Below are positions 9,025 through 17,847 of a stretch of 64,000 bases of DNA, one piece after another. The notes under the pieces are model-generated. The model was not told the DNA's origin, did not search any database, and saw only the letters and a program-made list of their open reading frames with translations. The translations under genes and the position numbers were made by a program. Source of the DNA: Agrobacterium larrymoorei (GTDB lineage: Bacteria > Pseudomonadota > Alphaproteobacteria > Rhizobiales > Rhizobiaceae); the NCBI RefSeq assembly GCF_030819275.1, contig NZ_JAUTBL010000002.1, positions 684,501 to 748,500 of the forward strand, given 5' to 3'. How positions within the stretch are numbered: the first letter of the stretch is position 1; every line of letters begins with the position of its first letter.

Positions 9025-10227
9025 ATGGCGATTCTGGTTTCCAACGAAGCAGCACGGCGTATTTTTCTGGCACGGCAGGGTCTTTCGGCGCCGCCGAACA
9101 AGGCACTGTCGAAGGACGGATTGCTCGAGCTCATTACGACTCTCGGCTTTGTGCAGGTGGATAGCATTGCCACCGTGGAGCGGGCGCATCACCAGATCAT
9201 CTTCTCCAGAAACCAGACCTATAGGCGCGAGCATCTGACCGCGCTACTGGAAAAGGACCGCACGCTTTTCGAGCACTGGACACATGATGCGTCGATTGTG
9301 CCGACGGCCTTTTATCCCTACTGGAAGCACCGCTTCCGCCGCCGCGAGCCAATCATGCAGGAGCGTTGGCAAAAATGGCATGGCGAGGGATTCGATTCCG
9401 CCTTCGAGGAGACCTATCGGCACATTGCGGAAAACGGTGCGGTCATGTCGCGCGATATGAAGGCCGAAGATCATCAATCCGGCGGCTGGTGGAACTGGCA
9501 TCCATCCAAGACGGCGCTTGAATATATGTGGCACACCGGCAGACTTGCCATCGCGCGCCGCGTGAACTTTCAGAAGGTCTACGATCTTGCAGAGCGCGTC
9601 ATCCTGAAGGAGCACTACGATCAGGACGTCAGCCACGAAGCCTTCATCGATTGGGCCTGCCGTGAGGCACTATCTCGGCTGGGCTTTGCGACCTCAGGAG
9701 AAATATCCGCCTTCTTCAATCTGGTGACGCCGAACGAGGCGAAGGACTGGGTGACGTCCCACCGGGATGAACTGGTTGAGGTGTCGCTGATCTCAGCCAA
9801 TGGTGCTAAGGAGCGCGCATCCCACGCCTTTGCGAGCTTTGCAGCAGAAATGGATGCGGAGGCGTCGCTCGAACCGCCGCAGCGGGTCCGGGTTCTCAGC
9901 CCCTTCGATCCGTTGTTGCGCAACCGTGCTCGTACCGAACGCCTCTTCGGCTTCTTCTATCGGATCGAAGTCTTCGTGCCGGAGCCGAAGCGACAATATG
10001 GCTATTATGTCTTCCCGCTTCTGGAAGGCGATCGCATGATCGGGCGCATCGATATGAAGGCGGAGCGCAAGAATGGTTTGCTCGACGTTAGACGTCTATG
10101 GCTGGAGCCGGGCGTGCGGCCATCATCCGGCAGGTTGGGAAAGCTGGATGCGGAACTGAACCGGCTGGCAAAATTCACCGGCGTTGCGAGCGTGCGTTAT
10201 TTGGATGGCTGGCTAGCTGGGGAATAG
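9025..10227 (+). CDS. Winged-helix protein of the YcaQ/AlkX interstrand-crosslink glycosylase family
   Basis: This 400-residue protein belongs to the HTH_42 (YcaQ) family, whose studied members are DNA glycosylases that unhook crosslinked or alkylated bases. The N-terminal part carries the family's catalytic-type motif in VQVDSIATVERAHHQI (a Q-V-D triad). The conserved HWTHDASIVP segment follows. Tryptophan-rich wing segments and a C-terminal beta domain that ends in an RYLDGW-like segment follow. I start at the ATG at 9025, where similarity to the family would begin; the ribosome site is poor. It is transcribed divergently from bioM. Activity on a specific lesion is inferred from the family. 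Confidence 0.85.
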   Translation: MAILVSNEAARRIFLARQGLSAPPNKALSKDGLLELITTLGFVQVDSIATVERAHHQIIFSRNQTYRREHLTALLEKDRTLFEHWTHDASIVPTAFYPYWKHRFRRREPIMQERWQKWHGEGFDSAFEETYRHIAENGAVMSRDMKAEDHQSGGWWNWHPSKTALEYMWHTGRLAIARRVNFQKVYDLAERVILKEHYDQDVSHEAFIDWACREALSRLGFATSGEISAFFNLVTPNEAKDWVTSHRDELVEVSLISANGAKERASHAFASFAAEMDAEASLEPPQRVRVLSPFDPLLRNRARTERLFGFFYRIEVFVPEPKRQYGYYVFPLLEGDRMIGRIDMKAERKNGLLDVRRLWLEPGVRPSSGRLGKLDAELNRLAKFTGVASVRYLDGWLAGE

Positions 10228-10233
10228 GGCCAA

Positions 10234-10251
10234 GAGCGGACGAGCCCGCTC
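10234..10251. terminator. Short hairpin between convergent genes
   Basis: GAGCGG pairs with CCGCTC in the 39-base gap between the YcaQ-like gene and ribB, which converge. It may terminate either transcript. The stem is only six base pairs. Confidence 0.35.
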
Positions 10252-10266
10252 CTGGCATTTCACGCA

Positions 10267-11367
10267 TCAGCAGAGCTCGGTGGAGCTGATCTGGATACCA
10301 AAGCCTTCCAGCCCGACATAGTGGCGCTCGCGCGTGGTCAGCAACTTGATGGAGCTGATGCCGAGTTCCTTCAGGATCTGCGCGCCAAGGCCGATTTCCA
10401 GCCATTCTTCTTCGCGAGAACGCGCCTGCTCGTGAGTCTCGTCCGCATCACGCGCCTTGCGGCGGCCTTCGACCTTGCCGACGCCAACTGAACCCTCGCG
10501 AAGATAAACGATAACGCCGCGACCTTCCTCGGCAATCTTCTGCATATAATTGCGCACCGGCTGCTTGCTGCCGAAAATATCGTCCGCCACGTTTTCCGGA
10601 TGCAGGCGAACCGGAATATCGACGCCATCGCGGATATCGCCGAAAATCACCGCCATGTGCTGCATCGGGTCCCAAGGCAGGGAATAGGTCTGCGCCTTGG
10701 CCGGGCCGAAGGGTGTGTCGATGGTGAACTCGCTCTCAATCTCCACCAGCGTTTCCTTGCGCTGGCGGTAGGCGATCAGGTCGGCAACCGACACCTGTTT
10801 GAGACCATGGGTTTCCGCAAAGCTCGAAACCTGCGGACCGCGCATGACGCTGCCATCGTCATTGACGAGTTCGCAGATGACGCCGATCGGTGGCAGGCCT
10901 GCAAGCCTGCAGAGGTCCACGGCTGCTTCCGTATGGCCGGAGCGCATCAGCACGCCGCCTTCGCGTGAAATCAGCGGAAAGATGTGGCCGGGACGGGTAA
11001 AATCAGCGGGACCGACATTCGGGTTCGCAAGATTGCGCACCGTCAGCGTACGGTCGTCGGCGGAAATGCCGGTCGTGGTTCCGTGTTTGAAGTCGACGGA
11101 CACGGTAAAGGCGGTCGTATGCGCGCTGTCGTTTTCGGCGACCATGGCGTTCAGGTTCAGCCTCTTGGCTTCCCCCCGAGGCATGGGCGCACAGACGATG
11201 CCGGAGGTGTGGCGCACGATGAAGGCCATTTTTTCAGCCGTACAATGCACGGCGGCAACGATGAGATCGCCTTCGTTCTCGCGCCCGTCATCATCCATGA
11301 CCACCACGATCTCGCCAGCCTCGAAGGCGCGGATCGCTTCCACGACGCGTTTCTGATCGTATGCCAT
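10267..11367 (-). CDS. ribB: 3,4-dihydroxy-2-butanone 4-phosphate synthase with degenerate GTP cyclohydrolase II-like domain
   Basis: The N-terminal half (about residues 1-205) is an intact RibB: DDDGRENEGD, the HTSGI loop and RPGHIFPLISREGGVL followed by SGHTEAAVDLCRLAG. It converts ribulose 5-phosphate to the four-carbon precursor of riboflavin. The C-terminal half has the RibA fold but lacks the zinc-binding cysteines and catalytic segment, keeping only parts such as EGRGVIVYLREG and ERHYVGLEGFG. It therefore resembles the RibBX-type fusions rather than a bifunctional RibBA. The ATG at 11367 follows AGGAGA. Length is 366 residues. aroC lies 14 bases upstream on the same strand. Confidence 0.93.
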   Translation of the reverse strand: MAYDQKRVVEAIRAFEAGEIVVVMDDDGRENEGDLIVAAVHCTAEKMAFIVRHTSGIVCAPMPRGEAKRLNLNAMVAENDSAHTTAFTVSVDFKHGTTTGISADDRTLTVRNLANPNVGPADFTRPGHIFPLISREGGVLMRSGHTEAAVDLCRLAGLPPIGVICELVNDDGSVMRGPQVSSFAETHGLKQVSVADLIAYRQRKETLVEIESEFTIDTPFGPAKAQTYSLPWDPMQHMAVIFGDIRDGVDIPVRLHPENVADDIFGSKQPVRNYMQKIAEEGRGVIVYLREGSVGVGKVEGRRKARDADETHEQARSREEEWLEIGLGAQILKELGISSIKLLTTRERHYVGLEGFGIQISSTELC

Positions 11368-11381
11368 GCTATTTCTCCTGT

Positions 11382-12479
11382 TTATTTCAGTCTGCCAGTC
11401 TGGCCGCGGTCGCGCAGATAGTGGTCTGCTACTGTGCAGGCGACCATGGCTTCGCCAATGGGAACGGCGCGAATGCCCACGCAAGGGTCATGACGGCCCT
11501 TGGTGCGGACGTCGACGTTGTTTCCATCGGCATCGATGGACTGGCGTTCGGTGAGGATCGAAGAGGTGGGCTTGATGGCAAAACGTGCGACGATCGGCTG
11601 GCCCGTCGCAATGCCACCTAAAATGCCGCCGGCGTGGTTCGACAGGAAGAAAGGCTGCCCGTCATTGCCCATGCGCATCTCGTCGGCATTTTCCTCGCCG
11701 CTGAGTTCCGCGGACGCAAAACCTTCGCCGATCTCGACACCCTTGACCGCGTTGATCGACATCAGATTGGACGCGATATCCTGATCGAGCTTGGCATAGA
11801 TCGGCGCGCCGATGCCTGCCGGAACGCCCTCGGCGAGAACCTCCACCACAGCACCGATGGAAGAGCCCGCTTTGCGGACCGTATCGAGATAGTCTTCCCA
11901 GACAGGCACCATCTCAGGATCCGGGCAGAAAAAGGGGTTCTCGTTGACCTGCGCCCAATCCCAATTGTCGCGGTTGATCTTGTGCTTGCCGATCTGCACG
12001 AGTGCTGCGCGAACGGTCATCCCGGGCACCACCTTGCGGGCCAGCGCGCCGGCTGCCACACGTGCTGCTGTCTCGCGCGCAGAAGAGCGGCCACCGCCGC
12101 GGTAATCACGAATGCCGTATTTCAGATCATAGGTGAAATCGGCGTGGCCTGGACGGTAGCGCTTAGCGATCTCGCCATAATCCTTCGAGCGCTGGTCGGT
12201 GTTTTCGATCAGCATGGAAACCGGCGTGCCTGTGGTGATCATGGTCTCGCCGTCCTCATCCAGCATCACGCCGGAAAGAACCTTGACGATGTCATCTTCG
12301 CGCCGCTGGGTGACGAAGCGGCTCTGGCCAGGCTTACGCTTATCCATCCAGGCCTGCACCTCCGCAAGCGTGAAGCGAATGCCGGGAGGGCAGCCATCCA
12401 CCACGCAGCCCAGCGCCGGACCATGGCTTTCGCCCCAGGTGGAAACGCGGAAGAGATGACCGAACGTGTTATGCGACAT
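11382..12479 (-). CDS. aroC: Chorismate synthase
   Basis: AroC makes chorismate from 5-enolpyruvylshikimate 3-phosphate, the last common step to aromatic amino acids and folate, using reduced FMN. The 365 residues include the family signatures [18 protein letters not shown], the [19 protein letters not shown] region (about residues 128-145) and [19 protein letters not shown] with the downstream [17 protein letters not shown]. All are intact. The ATG at 12479 has only a weak Shine-Dalgarno. It is followed closely by ribB, so they may be co-transcribed. Confidence 0.97.
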   Translation of the reverse strand: MSHNTFGHLFRVSTWGESHGPALGCVVDGCPPGIRFTLAEVQAWMDKRKPGQSRFVTQRREDDIVKVLSGVMLDEDGETMITTGTPVSMLIENTDQRSKDYGEIAKRYRPGHADFTYDLKYGIRDYRGGGRSSARETAARVAAGALARKVVPGMTVRAALVQIGKHKINRDNWDWAQVNENPFFCPDPEMVPVWEDYLDTVRKAGSSIGAVVEVLAEGVPAGIGAPIYAKLDQDIASNLMSINAVKGVEIGEGFASAELSGEENADEMRMGNDGQPFFLSNHAGGILGGIATGQPIVARFAIKPTSSILTERQSIDADGNNVDVRTKGRHDPCVGIRAVPIGEAMVACTVADHYLRDRGQTGRLK

Positions 12480-12567
12480 GACAATAAAACCAGACCAGGC
12501 AGCGTTTCCTATAGAGAGACGCGATATTTACAAAAATGCGCGGTCATCTCCTTAGTGGAAAATAACA

Positions 12568-12590
12568 GGAAGGCAAAAGCCTTTCTTTGA
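12568..12590 (-). terminator. Probable terminator of the GGDEF-EAL gene
   Basis: Read on the minus strand, GAAAGGC-TTTT-GCCTTCC is followed by TGTTATTTTCC. It lies 26 bases past the stop codon of the gene at 12611. Confidence 0.5.
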
Positions 12591-12610
12591 TCCGGCTGGG
12601 GCAGCGTGCA

Positions 12611-15031
12611 TCAAGACACGCGACGCAGTTCCTGCTGTAGCGCAAAGGCTGAAAACTCGTGTGGTGGCAAAGGCGCGGCAAAGGCAAAGCCTTGAAGGAT
12701 ATCGCAGCCCATATCTTTCAGCATAGCGGCATGCTCCATCGTTTCCACGCCTTCTGCCACGGTCTCGACGCCGAGCGAGCGGGCGATGTCGATGATGGAA
12801 CGGACCAGCGCCCGCTCCTGTGGAGAGTTTAGAATCGGCATCACCAGCTGTCGATCGATCTTGAGGCGTTTCGGCTTGAGGCGCAGCAGGCTGATGAGTG
12901 AGGTATGCCCGGTACCGAAATCATCGATTTCGACATCGATGCCAAGCGCTTTGACCCTGTCGAGATTTTGGACGACCTGCTCGTCGCTGTCATCGAGGAA
13001 GATGGATTCAACCAGCTCAAAGACAACTTCGCCAGGCCGGATGTGAAGTTGTTGCAGGCTTTCCAGCAGATGCACGTCATGCAGACGACGCACCGAAACA
13101 TTGACCGAAACGCGGGGGATTTCCAGTCCCTTCATACTCCACAAACGCCGGTCCTGTAGCGCGGATTGCAAGGTCAGTCGATCGAGCGCCTGAACGACGT
13201 CCAGCTCCTCTGCGATACCCAGGAATTTGTCCGGCGTCAGCAGGCCGCGTGTGGGATGGCGCCAGCGGACGAGCGCTTCCATGCCTGCGATCTCGCCGGT
13301 TCTGGCGCAGAGTTGCGGCTGGTACCAGGTTTCGAACTCACCCTTTTCCAGCCCCTCCAGAATCTCATCGGCCGTGCGCTTGTGATTGACGATCTCGGCT
13401 TGAAGATTTTGCGTGAAGAACTCGTAGCGGTTCCGGCCCATCGCTTTAGCACGATAGAGAGCGAGGTCGGCGTTGATGAGAATCTTGCGCGCGTCGTTAT
13501 CCTGGGCTTCGCCAAAGGCGATGCCGATCGAGACGCCGCATCGGCAAGTAAACCCTTGAAAATCGAAGGGATGCTGGAAAGCTGCGATGATGTTCGATGC
13601 GATCAAGGCGACGGTGTGCTTGTCGGCCAGCTGCGGGATGAGGATGACAAATTCGTCGCCGCCAATACGGGCGATGATACCCGCATCACCGACATTGAGG
13701 GTCAGAATTTCCGCGGCTCTGGCAAGCGTCGCATCGCCCGCTGCGTGCCCCAGCGTGTCGTTGATCTGTTTGAAGCGGTCGAGGTCGAGGTGAAGGATGG
13801 CAAAACGCGACCGGCCATCTGCCATGGGCGATAACGTCAGATCGTCCAGCTCCTTATCCAGCTTTCGACGGTTTGCCAGCCCGGTCAAGGGATCGTGCAG
13901 CGCGTTGTGCTCGATGTGTGACTTGGCCTCGATCAATTCCGCGTTGCGTGCCTCGGCCTCTTCCTTCGCGGCCTTAAGCTCCTCGGCAAGGCGCACATCT
14001 GCGGTGATGTCGAAAGCAATGCCGATGACCTTGCGATCTCCATCCCGATCGATATGGATACTGCCCACGGAGCGAATATAGCGTACCTCTTCATCTTGGG
14101 GCAGCACGCGCTGAATGCTGGAGAAGGGCTCATTGTTGGCTGCGGAGCGATCGGCCTCAGCGGCGGCCTTCTCTCTGTCATCTGGGTGGAGGCAGTTCAG
14201 CCATTTCGCTCGATCCGTGTAACCTGTAGTATATTCCAGCCCATAGAGTTGGTGCATACGACGATCCCAATAGGAATGGTCCTTGGTGAGATTGGCTTCC
14301 CAGATACCACAATTATAGGATTGGAGCGCGAAATCGAGCCGTCGCGACAACTCCATCAGATCGTGTTCGCGGGACGACAGTTCCTGAAGCGCAAGCTCAA
14401 GCTCGGCATTCTTGACGCGGCTGCTATAGATTGAGTTCTTCAACGTCTCTGCGATCTGCATGTCCGAGGTGACATCCCAGATGATGCCGCTTGTGTGCCG
14501 GGCACCGTCCGGTGTGCCATAGTTTGCGCCTGCAGCCCGCAGATAGCGCATCTCACCGGATCGCAATTGAATTCTATAGGCTTCGGAATGGGTTTCCTCC
14601 CCATCGGTGCAACGCCTCAGAAAGTCGGTGATCTTGGGCCGGTCTTCTGGCGCGACGGCTTCCAGCCAACGCGTGAGAGAAAACCCGTTCTCGGTCGTCG
14701 CGTAGCCATGCAGTCCTGCAGCACGACCATCCAGATAGCACGCGTCGCCGCCATTCAGCTCCCATAGGCCGATATTGGACGAATCCATTGCGAGCTTGAA
14801 GCGCTGGGAGAGTTCGAGGAACTTGCTCTCTCGAATATGAATCATCGTCAGATTGTGATTGCGCTCTGCAACCAAAAGGAGAATGACGGTGAGAGGCAAT
14901 GCAATCCAGAAGGAGGCCGGATCGATGAAGTAGATCACCGCAAGCGACACGCCCGCCGAAGCGCCGAACAGCATCTTTTTTCGTTTGCTCTTCTCGCGGA
15001 TGCTGCGTGAAAATGTCGATGCTGATGCCAC
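12611..15031 (-). CDS. Cyclic di-GMP signalling protein with two PAS, GGDEF and EAL domains
   Basis: This 806-residue protein is anchored by one or two membrane segments near residues 20-58. Two PAS/PAC modules follow (about 75-205 and 225-355), then a GGDEF domain and a C-terminal EAL domain. The GGDEF motif is intact (RIGGDEFVIL) and no RxxD product-inhibition site precedes it. The EAL domain keeps its catalytic residues: MEALVRW, SVNVS, ELVES, EIDDFGTGH, LKIDR and AEGVET. It could therefore both make and break cyclic di-GMP. The GTG at 15031 is preceded by GAGGA nine bases away. It stands alone between terminator-like structures. Output is unknown. Confidence 0.92.
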   Translation of the reverse strand: MASASTFSRSIREKSKRKKMLFGASAGVSLAVIYFIDPASFWIALPLTVILLLVAERNHNLTMIHIRESKFLELSQRFKLAMDSSNIGLWELNGGDACYLDGRAAGLHGYATTENGFSLTRWLEAVAPEDRPKITDFLRRCTDGEETHSEAYRIQLRSGEMRYLRAAGANYGTPDGARHTSGIIWDVTSDMQIAETLKNSIYSSRVKNAELELALQELSSREHDLMELSRRLDFALQSYNCGIWEANLTKDHSYWDRRMHQLYGLEYTTGYTDRAKWLNCLHPDDREKAAAEADRSAANNEPFSSIQRVLPQDEEVRYIRSVGSIHIDRDGDRKVIGIAFDITADVRLAEELKAAKEEAEARNAELIEAKSHIEHNALHDPLTGLANRRKLDKELDDLTLSPMADGRSRFAILHLDLDRFKQINDTLGHAAGDATLARAAEILTLNVGDAGIIARIGGDEFVILIPQLADKHTVALIASNIIAAFQHPFDFQGFTCRCGVSIGIAFGEAQDNDARKILINADLALYRAKAMGRNRYEFFTQNLQAEIVNHKRTADEILEGLEKGEFETWYQPQLCARTGEIAGMEALVRWRHPTRGLLTPDKFLGIAEELDVVQALDRLTLQSALQDRRLWSMKGLEIPRVSVNVSVRRLHDVHLLESLQQLHIRPGEVVFELVESIFLDDSDEQVVQNLDRVKALGIDVEIDDFGTGHTSLISLLRLKPKRLKIDRQLVMPILNSPQERALVRSIIDIARSLGVETVAEGVETMEHAAMLKDMGCDILQGFAFAAPLPPHEFSAFALQQELRRVS

Positions 15032-15293
15032 GTCAGACAGTCCTCAGTCCAAGCTCAGAAAACAATGGTCGAGGAGAACCCTAAAAGATAATCTAAAACA
15101 AATAGTATAGCTGCGCGCCCCCGCTGGTGTTTCAGAGGCCACGTCGCGAAAAAAGTCTAAACGTTTGATATTGGTTAAAATCCATTCACCAATTATACGG
15201 AAATTGACATTGTTACGGGCGAATTCCGCCACATTCGGGAGAGAAATCTTGTTGCATGAGAAACTGATCCGGGGCCTGAAGGAGGCTAGAACC

Positions 15294-15554
15294 ATGCGCT
15301 TGATGATTGCCGCACTTTTAGCCACCGCAAATCTTTTTGCCCCTTTGAACAGCTTTGCTCAGAGCGTCGATGTCGAGTCGACCATCAGCAAGGTTGACGT
15401 GAAGGGCCTGAATATCACGCTCGCTGACGGTAAGAATTACAAAGTGCCGGAAGAGTTCAACTTCGAGGGACTGCAACCGGGCGTGAAGGTTCTGGTGTTT
15501 TACACGGAAGTGGACGGCAAGCGCGTCGTGGATGACCTTGAGGTCGTGCAGTAA
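15294..15554 (+). CDS. DUF1344 family small secreted protein
   Basis: This 86-residue protein has a signal peptide (residues 1-22, LMIAALLATANLFAPL and cleavage after SFAQ). The mature part, starting SVDVESTISKVDV, is a short beta-rich domain typical of the DUF1344 family of rhizobia. It likely acts in the periplasm, but no function is known. The start at 15294 has a strong ribosome site, AAGGAGG, eight bases upstream. It is read divergently from the GGDEF-EAL gene at 12611-15031, with 262 bases between them that hold both promoters. Confidence 0.85.
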   Translation: MRLMIAALLATANLFAPLNSFAQSVDVESTISKVDVKGLNITLADGKNYKVPEEFNFEGLQPGVKVLVFYTEVDGKRVVDDLEVVQ

Positions 15555-15629
15555 GCGAATGCAGCGTTCACATCAGTGATCTGTTTTTAGGCTGTTGAAA
15601 CGAGCACCGTTTTACCGCGGCACTTCCAA

Positions 15630-16112
15630 TTATTTCAGGCATTTAGCACGCAACTCCGAAATCAATTTCGGCGCGTTGGTCAATTCGAAACCCGTACTAT
15701 ATTCTACCCGGGCGCCGGACGTTGAAAGGCTTGCCCAATCGGCGCCCGATGTGAGCGCTGCGAGCAGCTTCGGTTCCTTAGCAAGACTGATCGCTTGTTC
15801 ATCGTTCCTGACGGGAGGCATCTTGATCGTCCGTTTGTAGCGGCCGATCTCAAAGGTCATCTTGCTAATCCCAAATTCCGCTATATCGGCCTCCTGCATG
15901 ACGAAGACCAGTTCGCCTTTGTCACACCGCACGAGATAACAGATGGTGATGTCGCCAGTATCGTCCGGCGAGCACGTCCCAACGGTGCCGGTGTTGCGAC
16001 CGTCAAGATGTCTCCACGGTGCTGGAGGTTCAGTCTCGGCGGGCTCTGTATCCTGTGCGTTGGCCAGACTTGCCATCATCACGGCAACAAGGAAAACCGT
16101 TTTGCCAAGCAT
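15630..16112 (-). CDS. Hypothetical secreted protein
   Basis: I do not recognise this 160-residue protein. A signal peptide (residues 1-19, ending SLANA) is followed by a short proline- and glutamate-rich linker and a domain with four cysteines (TCSP, ICYLVRC, KCLK at the C-terminus). These could form two disulfides. The protein is expected in the periplasm or outside. GGGAG lies eight bases before the ATG. It reads against the DUF1344 gene and toward it, with 75 bases between the stops. Confidence 0.75.
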   Translation of the reverse strand: MLGKTVFLVAVMMASLANAQDTEPAETEPPAPWRHLDGRNTGTVGTCSPDDTGDITICYLVRCDKGELVFVMQEADIAEFGISKMTFEIGRYKRTIKMPPVRNDEQAISLAKEPKLLAALTSGADWASLSTSGARVEYSTGFELTNAPKLISELRAKCLK

Positions 16113-16194
16113 ATCATGCTCCCTGAACCTCAGCGTTCTGAAGAAGCTATTTGAAGCCTTTCTTTACGTCCAGAGCGGCAGACACAGGGTAAGA

Positions 16195-16803
16195 CTAGAC
16201 GGTTTCTCTGACGTCAACCCATTCGGCCAGATTCTTGTCGGTCTCGACTTTCAATATCTTGTCCTGTGGAATGGGAATTTCAGCCGCTTCGTCCTTGTCC
16301 ATGCCAGAGACCAGCCGGAACATGCTGCGGATCACACCGCCATGACAAACACAAACGGTCTTGCGCTCGACGGATGAAAGCCAGGCGCCGATGCGCCAGG
16401 AAAGTATCTCATAGCTTTCGGCATTCTGGCCCGGAGGAATGAAATCCCATTTCGCCGCCTTGCGCGCTTTGACGCGGTCAGGAAAGGAAAGCTTGAGTTC
16501 GGGGAGGGTGTAGCCTTCCCAGTCGCCGAAGGACACTTCGACGAGGCGCTCATCGGTGCGGTAGTCTATAGGATCAAGTCCCATCGCACCGCGCACAAGT
16601 TCCATGGTTTCACGCGTGCGGCCAAGGGGACTTGCGACGTAATCGAATTCCGTGGCTGTCGGGCCGAGAATAGCGGCGAGGGTCTTGCCGTTGCCGACCG
16701 CTTGGGAGCGGCCGAAATCGTTAAGAGGGATGTCCTTTTGGCCTTGAAGCCTTCTGATCGCGTTCCAGTCTGTCTGTCCGTGGCGGATAACATAGACCAG
16801 CAC
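16195..16803 (-). CDS. Histidine phosphatase family protein (phosphoglycerate mutase-like)
   Basis: This 202-residue protein belongs to the branch-2 histidine phosphatase superfamily. The phosphorylated histidine is in RHGQTDWN (residues 7-14), and the second catalytic histidine in VCHGGVIRSM (about 151-160). The glutamate between (REMEL-like segment TRETMELV) is present. Its size fits cobalamin/phosphoglycerate-mutase-like phosphatases rather than the cofactor-dependent glycolytic mutase, so the substrate is open. The start is GTG at 16803 with AGGGG and GAGC nearby. It follows fabI's direction but is upstream of it on the same strand. Confidence 0.88.
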   Translation of the reverse strand: MLVYVIRHGQTDWNAIRRLQGQKDIPLNDFGRSQAVGNGKTLAAILGPTATEFDYVASPLGRTRETMELVRGAMGLDPIDYRTDERLVEVSFGDWEGYTLPELKLSFPDRVKARKAAKWDFIPPGQNAESYEILSWRIGAWLSSVERKTVCVCHGGVIRSMFRLVSGMDKDEAAEIPIPQDKILKVETDKNLAEWVDVRETV

Positions 16804-16846
16804 TGCTCACCCCTGCTTTTCTAACTCTGTCCTTTAAAGACGTGAC

Positions 16847-16876
16847 GGCGCCGCACGTCAAAAATGAGGCGGCGCC
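16847..16876 (-). terminator. Hairpin between the phosphatase gene and fabI
   Basis: GGCGCCGC pairs perfectly with GCGGCGCC around ACGTCAAAAATGAG. It lies just beyond the fabI stop codon at 16898 and, on the minus strand, would end that transcript. The T-rich stretch is in the loop rather than after the stem, so termination is not certain. Confidence 0.4.
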
Positions 16877-16897
16877 AGTCCTTATCTCTGAACCGTG

Positions 16898-17716
16898 TTA
16901 GTCTTTTACGACGGAGATGTCCGGCGCGTCTACAGCCTTCATGCCGATTGCGTGATAGCCCGAATCCACATGATGCACTTCACCCGTCACGCCGGTCGAG
17001 AGGTCCGAGAGCAGGTAAAGCGCAGACTTGCCGACTTCCTCGATGGAAACGGTGCGCTTGAGCGGTGCGTTGTACTCGTTCCACTTCAGGATATAGCGGA
17101 AATCGCCAATGCCAGCAGCGGCAAGCGTTTTGATCGGGCCGGCGGAGACGGCGTTGACGCGAATGCCGCGGTTGCCGAGATCGACCGCCAGATAACGCAC
17201 GCTTGCTTCGAGCGCTGCCTTGGCGACGCCCATGACGTTGTAGTTCGGCATGACCTTTTCAGCGCCATAATAGGTCAGCGTCAAAATCGAGCCGCCGTCA
17301 TTCATGATCGGCTCGGCGCGCTTTGCAACGGCTGCCAGAGAATAGACGGAGATGTCCATGGTGCGGTTGAAGTTGTCGCGGCTCGTGTCGAGGTAGCGAC
17401 CCGTCAACTCGTCCTTGTCGGAAAACGCGATGGCGTGCACGACGAAGTCGATCTTGCCCCAATGGGCTTCGAGATTGGAAAAGACAGCGTCGACCGTTTC
17501 GAGATCGGTGACATCGCAGTGGCCGGCCATGAAGGCGCCCAGTTCCTGGGCCAAAGGCTCAACGCGCTTCTTCAATGCGTCACCCTGCCAGGTGAAGGCA
17601 AGTTCGGCACCGGCATCGGCGCAAGCCTTGGCAATGCCCCAGGCAATCGAACGATTGTTTGCGACGCCCATGATGAGACCGCGCTTGCCGGCCATCAGGC
17701 CGGATGTCTGAGCCAT
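16898..17716 (-). CDS. fabI: Enoyl-acyl-carrier-protein reductase (NADH), FabI type
   Basis: FabI performs the last reduction in each fatty acid elongation cycle. The protein has 272 residues. It shows the FabI nucleotide-binding variant GVANNRSIAWGIA, the AFSDKDEL region and the catalytic Tyr-x6-Lys pair in YNVMGVAK. These residues distinguish it from FabG-type reductases. The ATG at 17716 is preceded by GGGAG at six bases. A second fabI copy is common in Rhizobiaceae, so redundancy is possible. Triclosan and diazaborines target this family. Confidence 0.95.
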   Translation of the reverse strand: MAQTSGLMAGKRGLIMGVANNRSIAWGIAKACADAGAELAFTWQGDALKKRVEPLAQELGAFMAGHCDVTDLETVDAVFSNLEAHWGKIDFVVHAIAFSDKDELTGRYLDTSRDNFNRTMDISVYSLAAVAKRAEPIMNDGGSILTLTYYGAEKVMPNYNVMGVAKAALEASVRYLAVDLGNRGIRVNAVSAGPIKTLAAAGIGDFRYILKWNEYNAPLKRTVSIEEVGKSALYLLSDLSTGVTGEVHHVDSGYHAIGMKAVDAPDISVVKD

Positions 17717-17847
17717 GTGATGCTCCCTCATATTCCAGATTGATCCTGCCTATGGCATAGGCAGAACCGCTGTTCAAGAAGGCCTCAGATCATCTCATGT
17801 AAGGGAGCGTAACAAAGGGTGCGTTGTTCACCGCTTTCACGCAGGCG

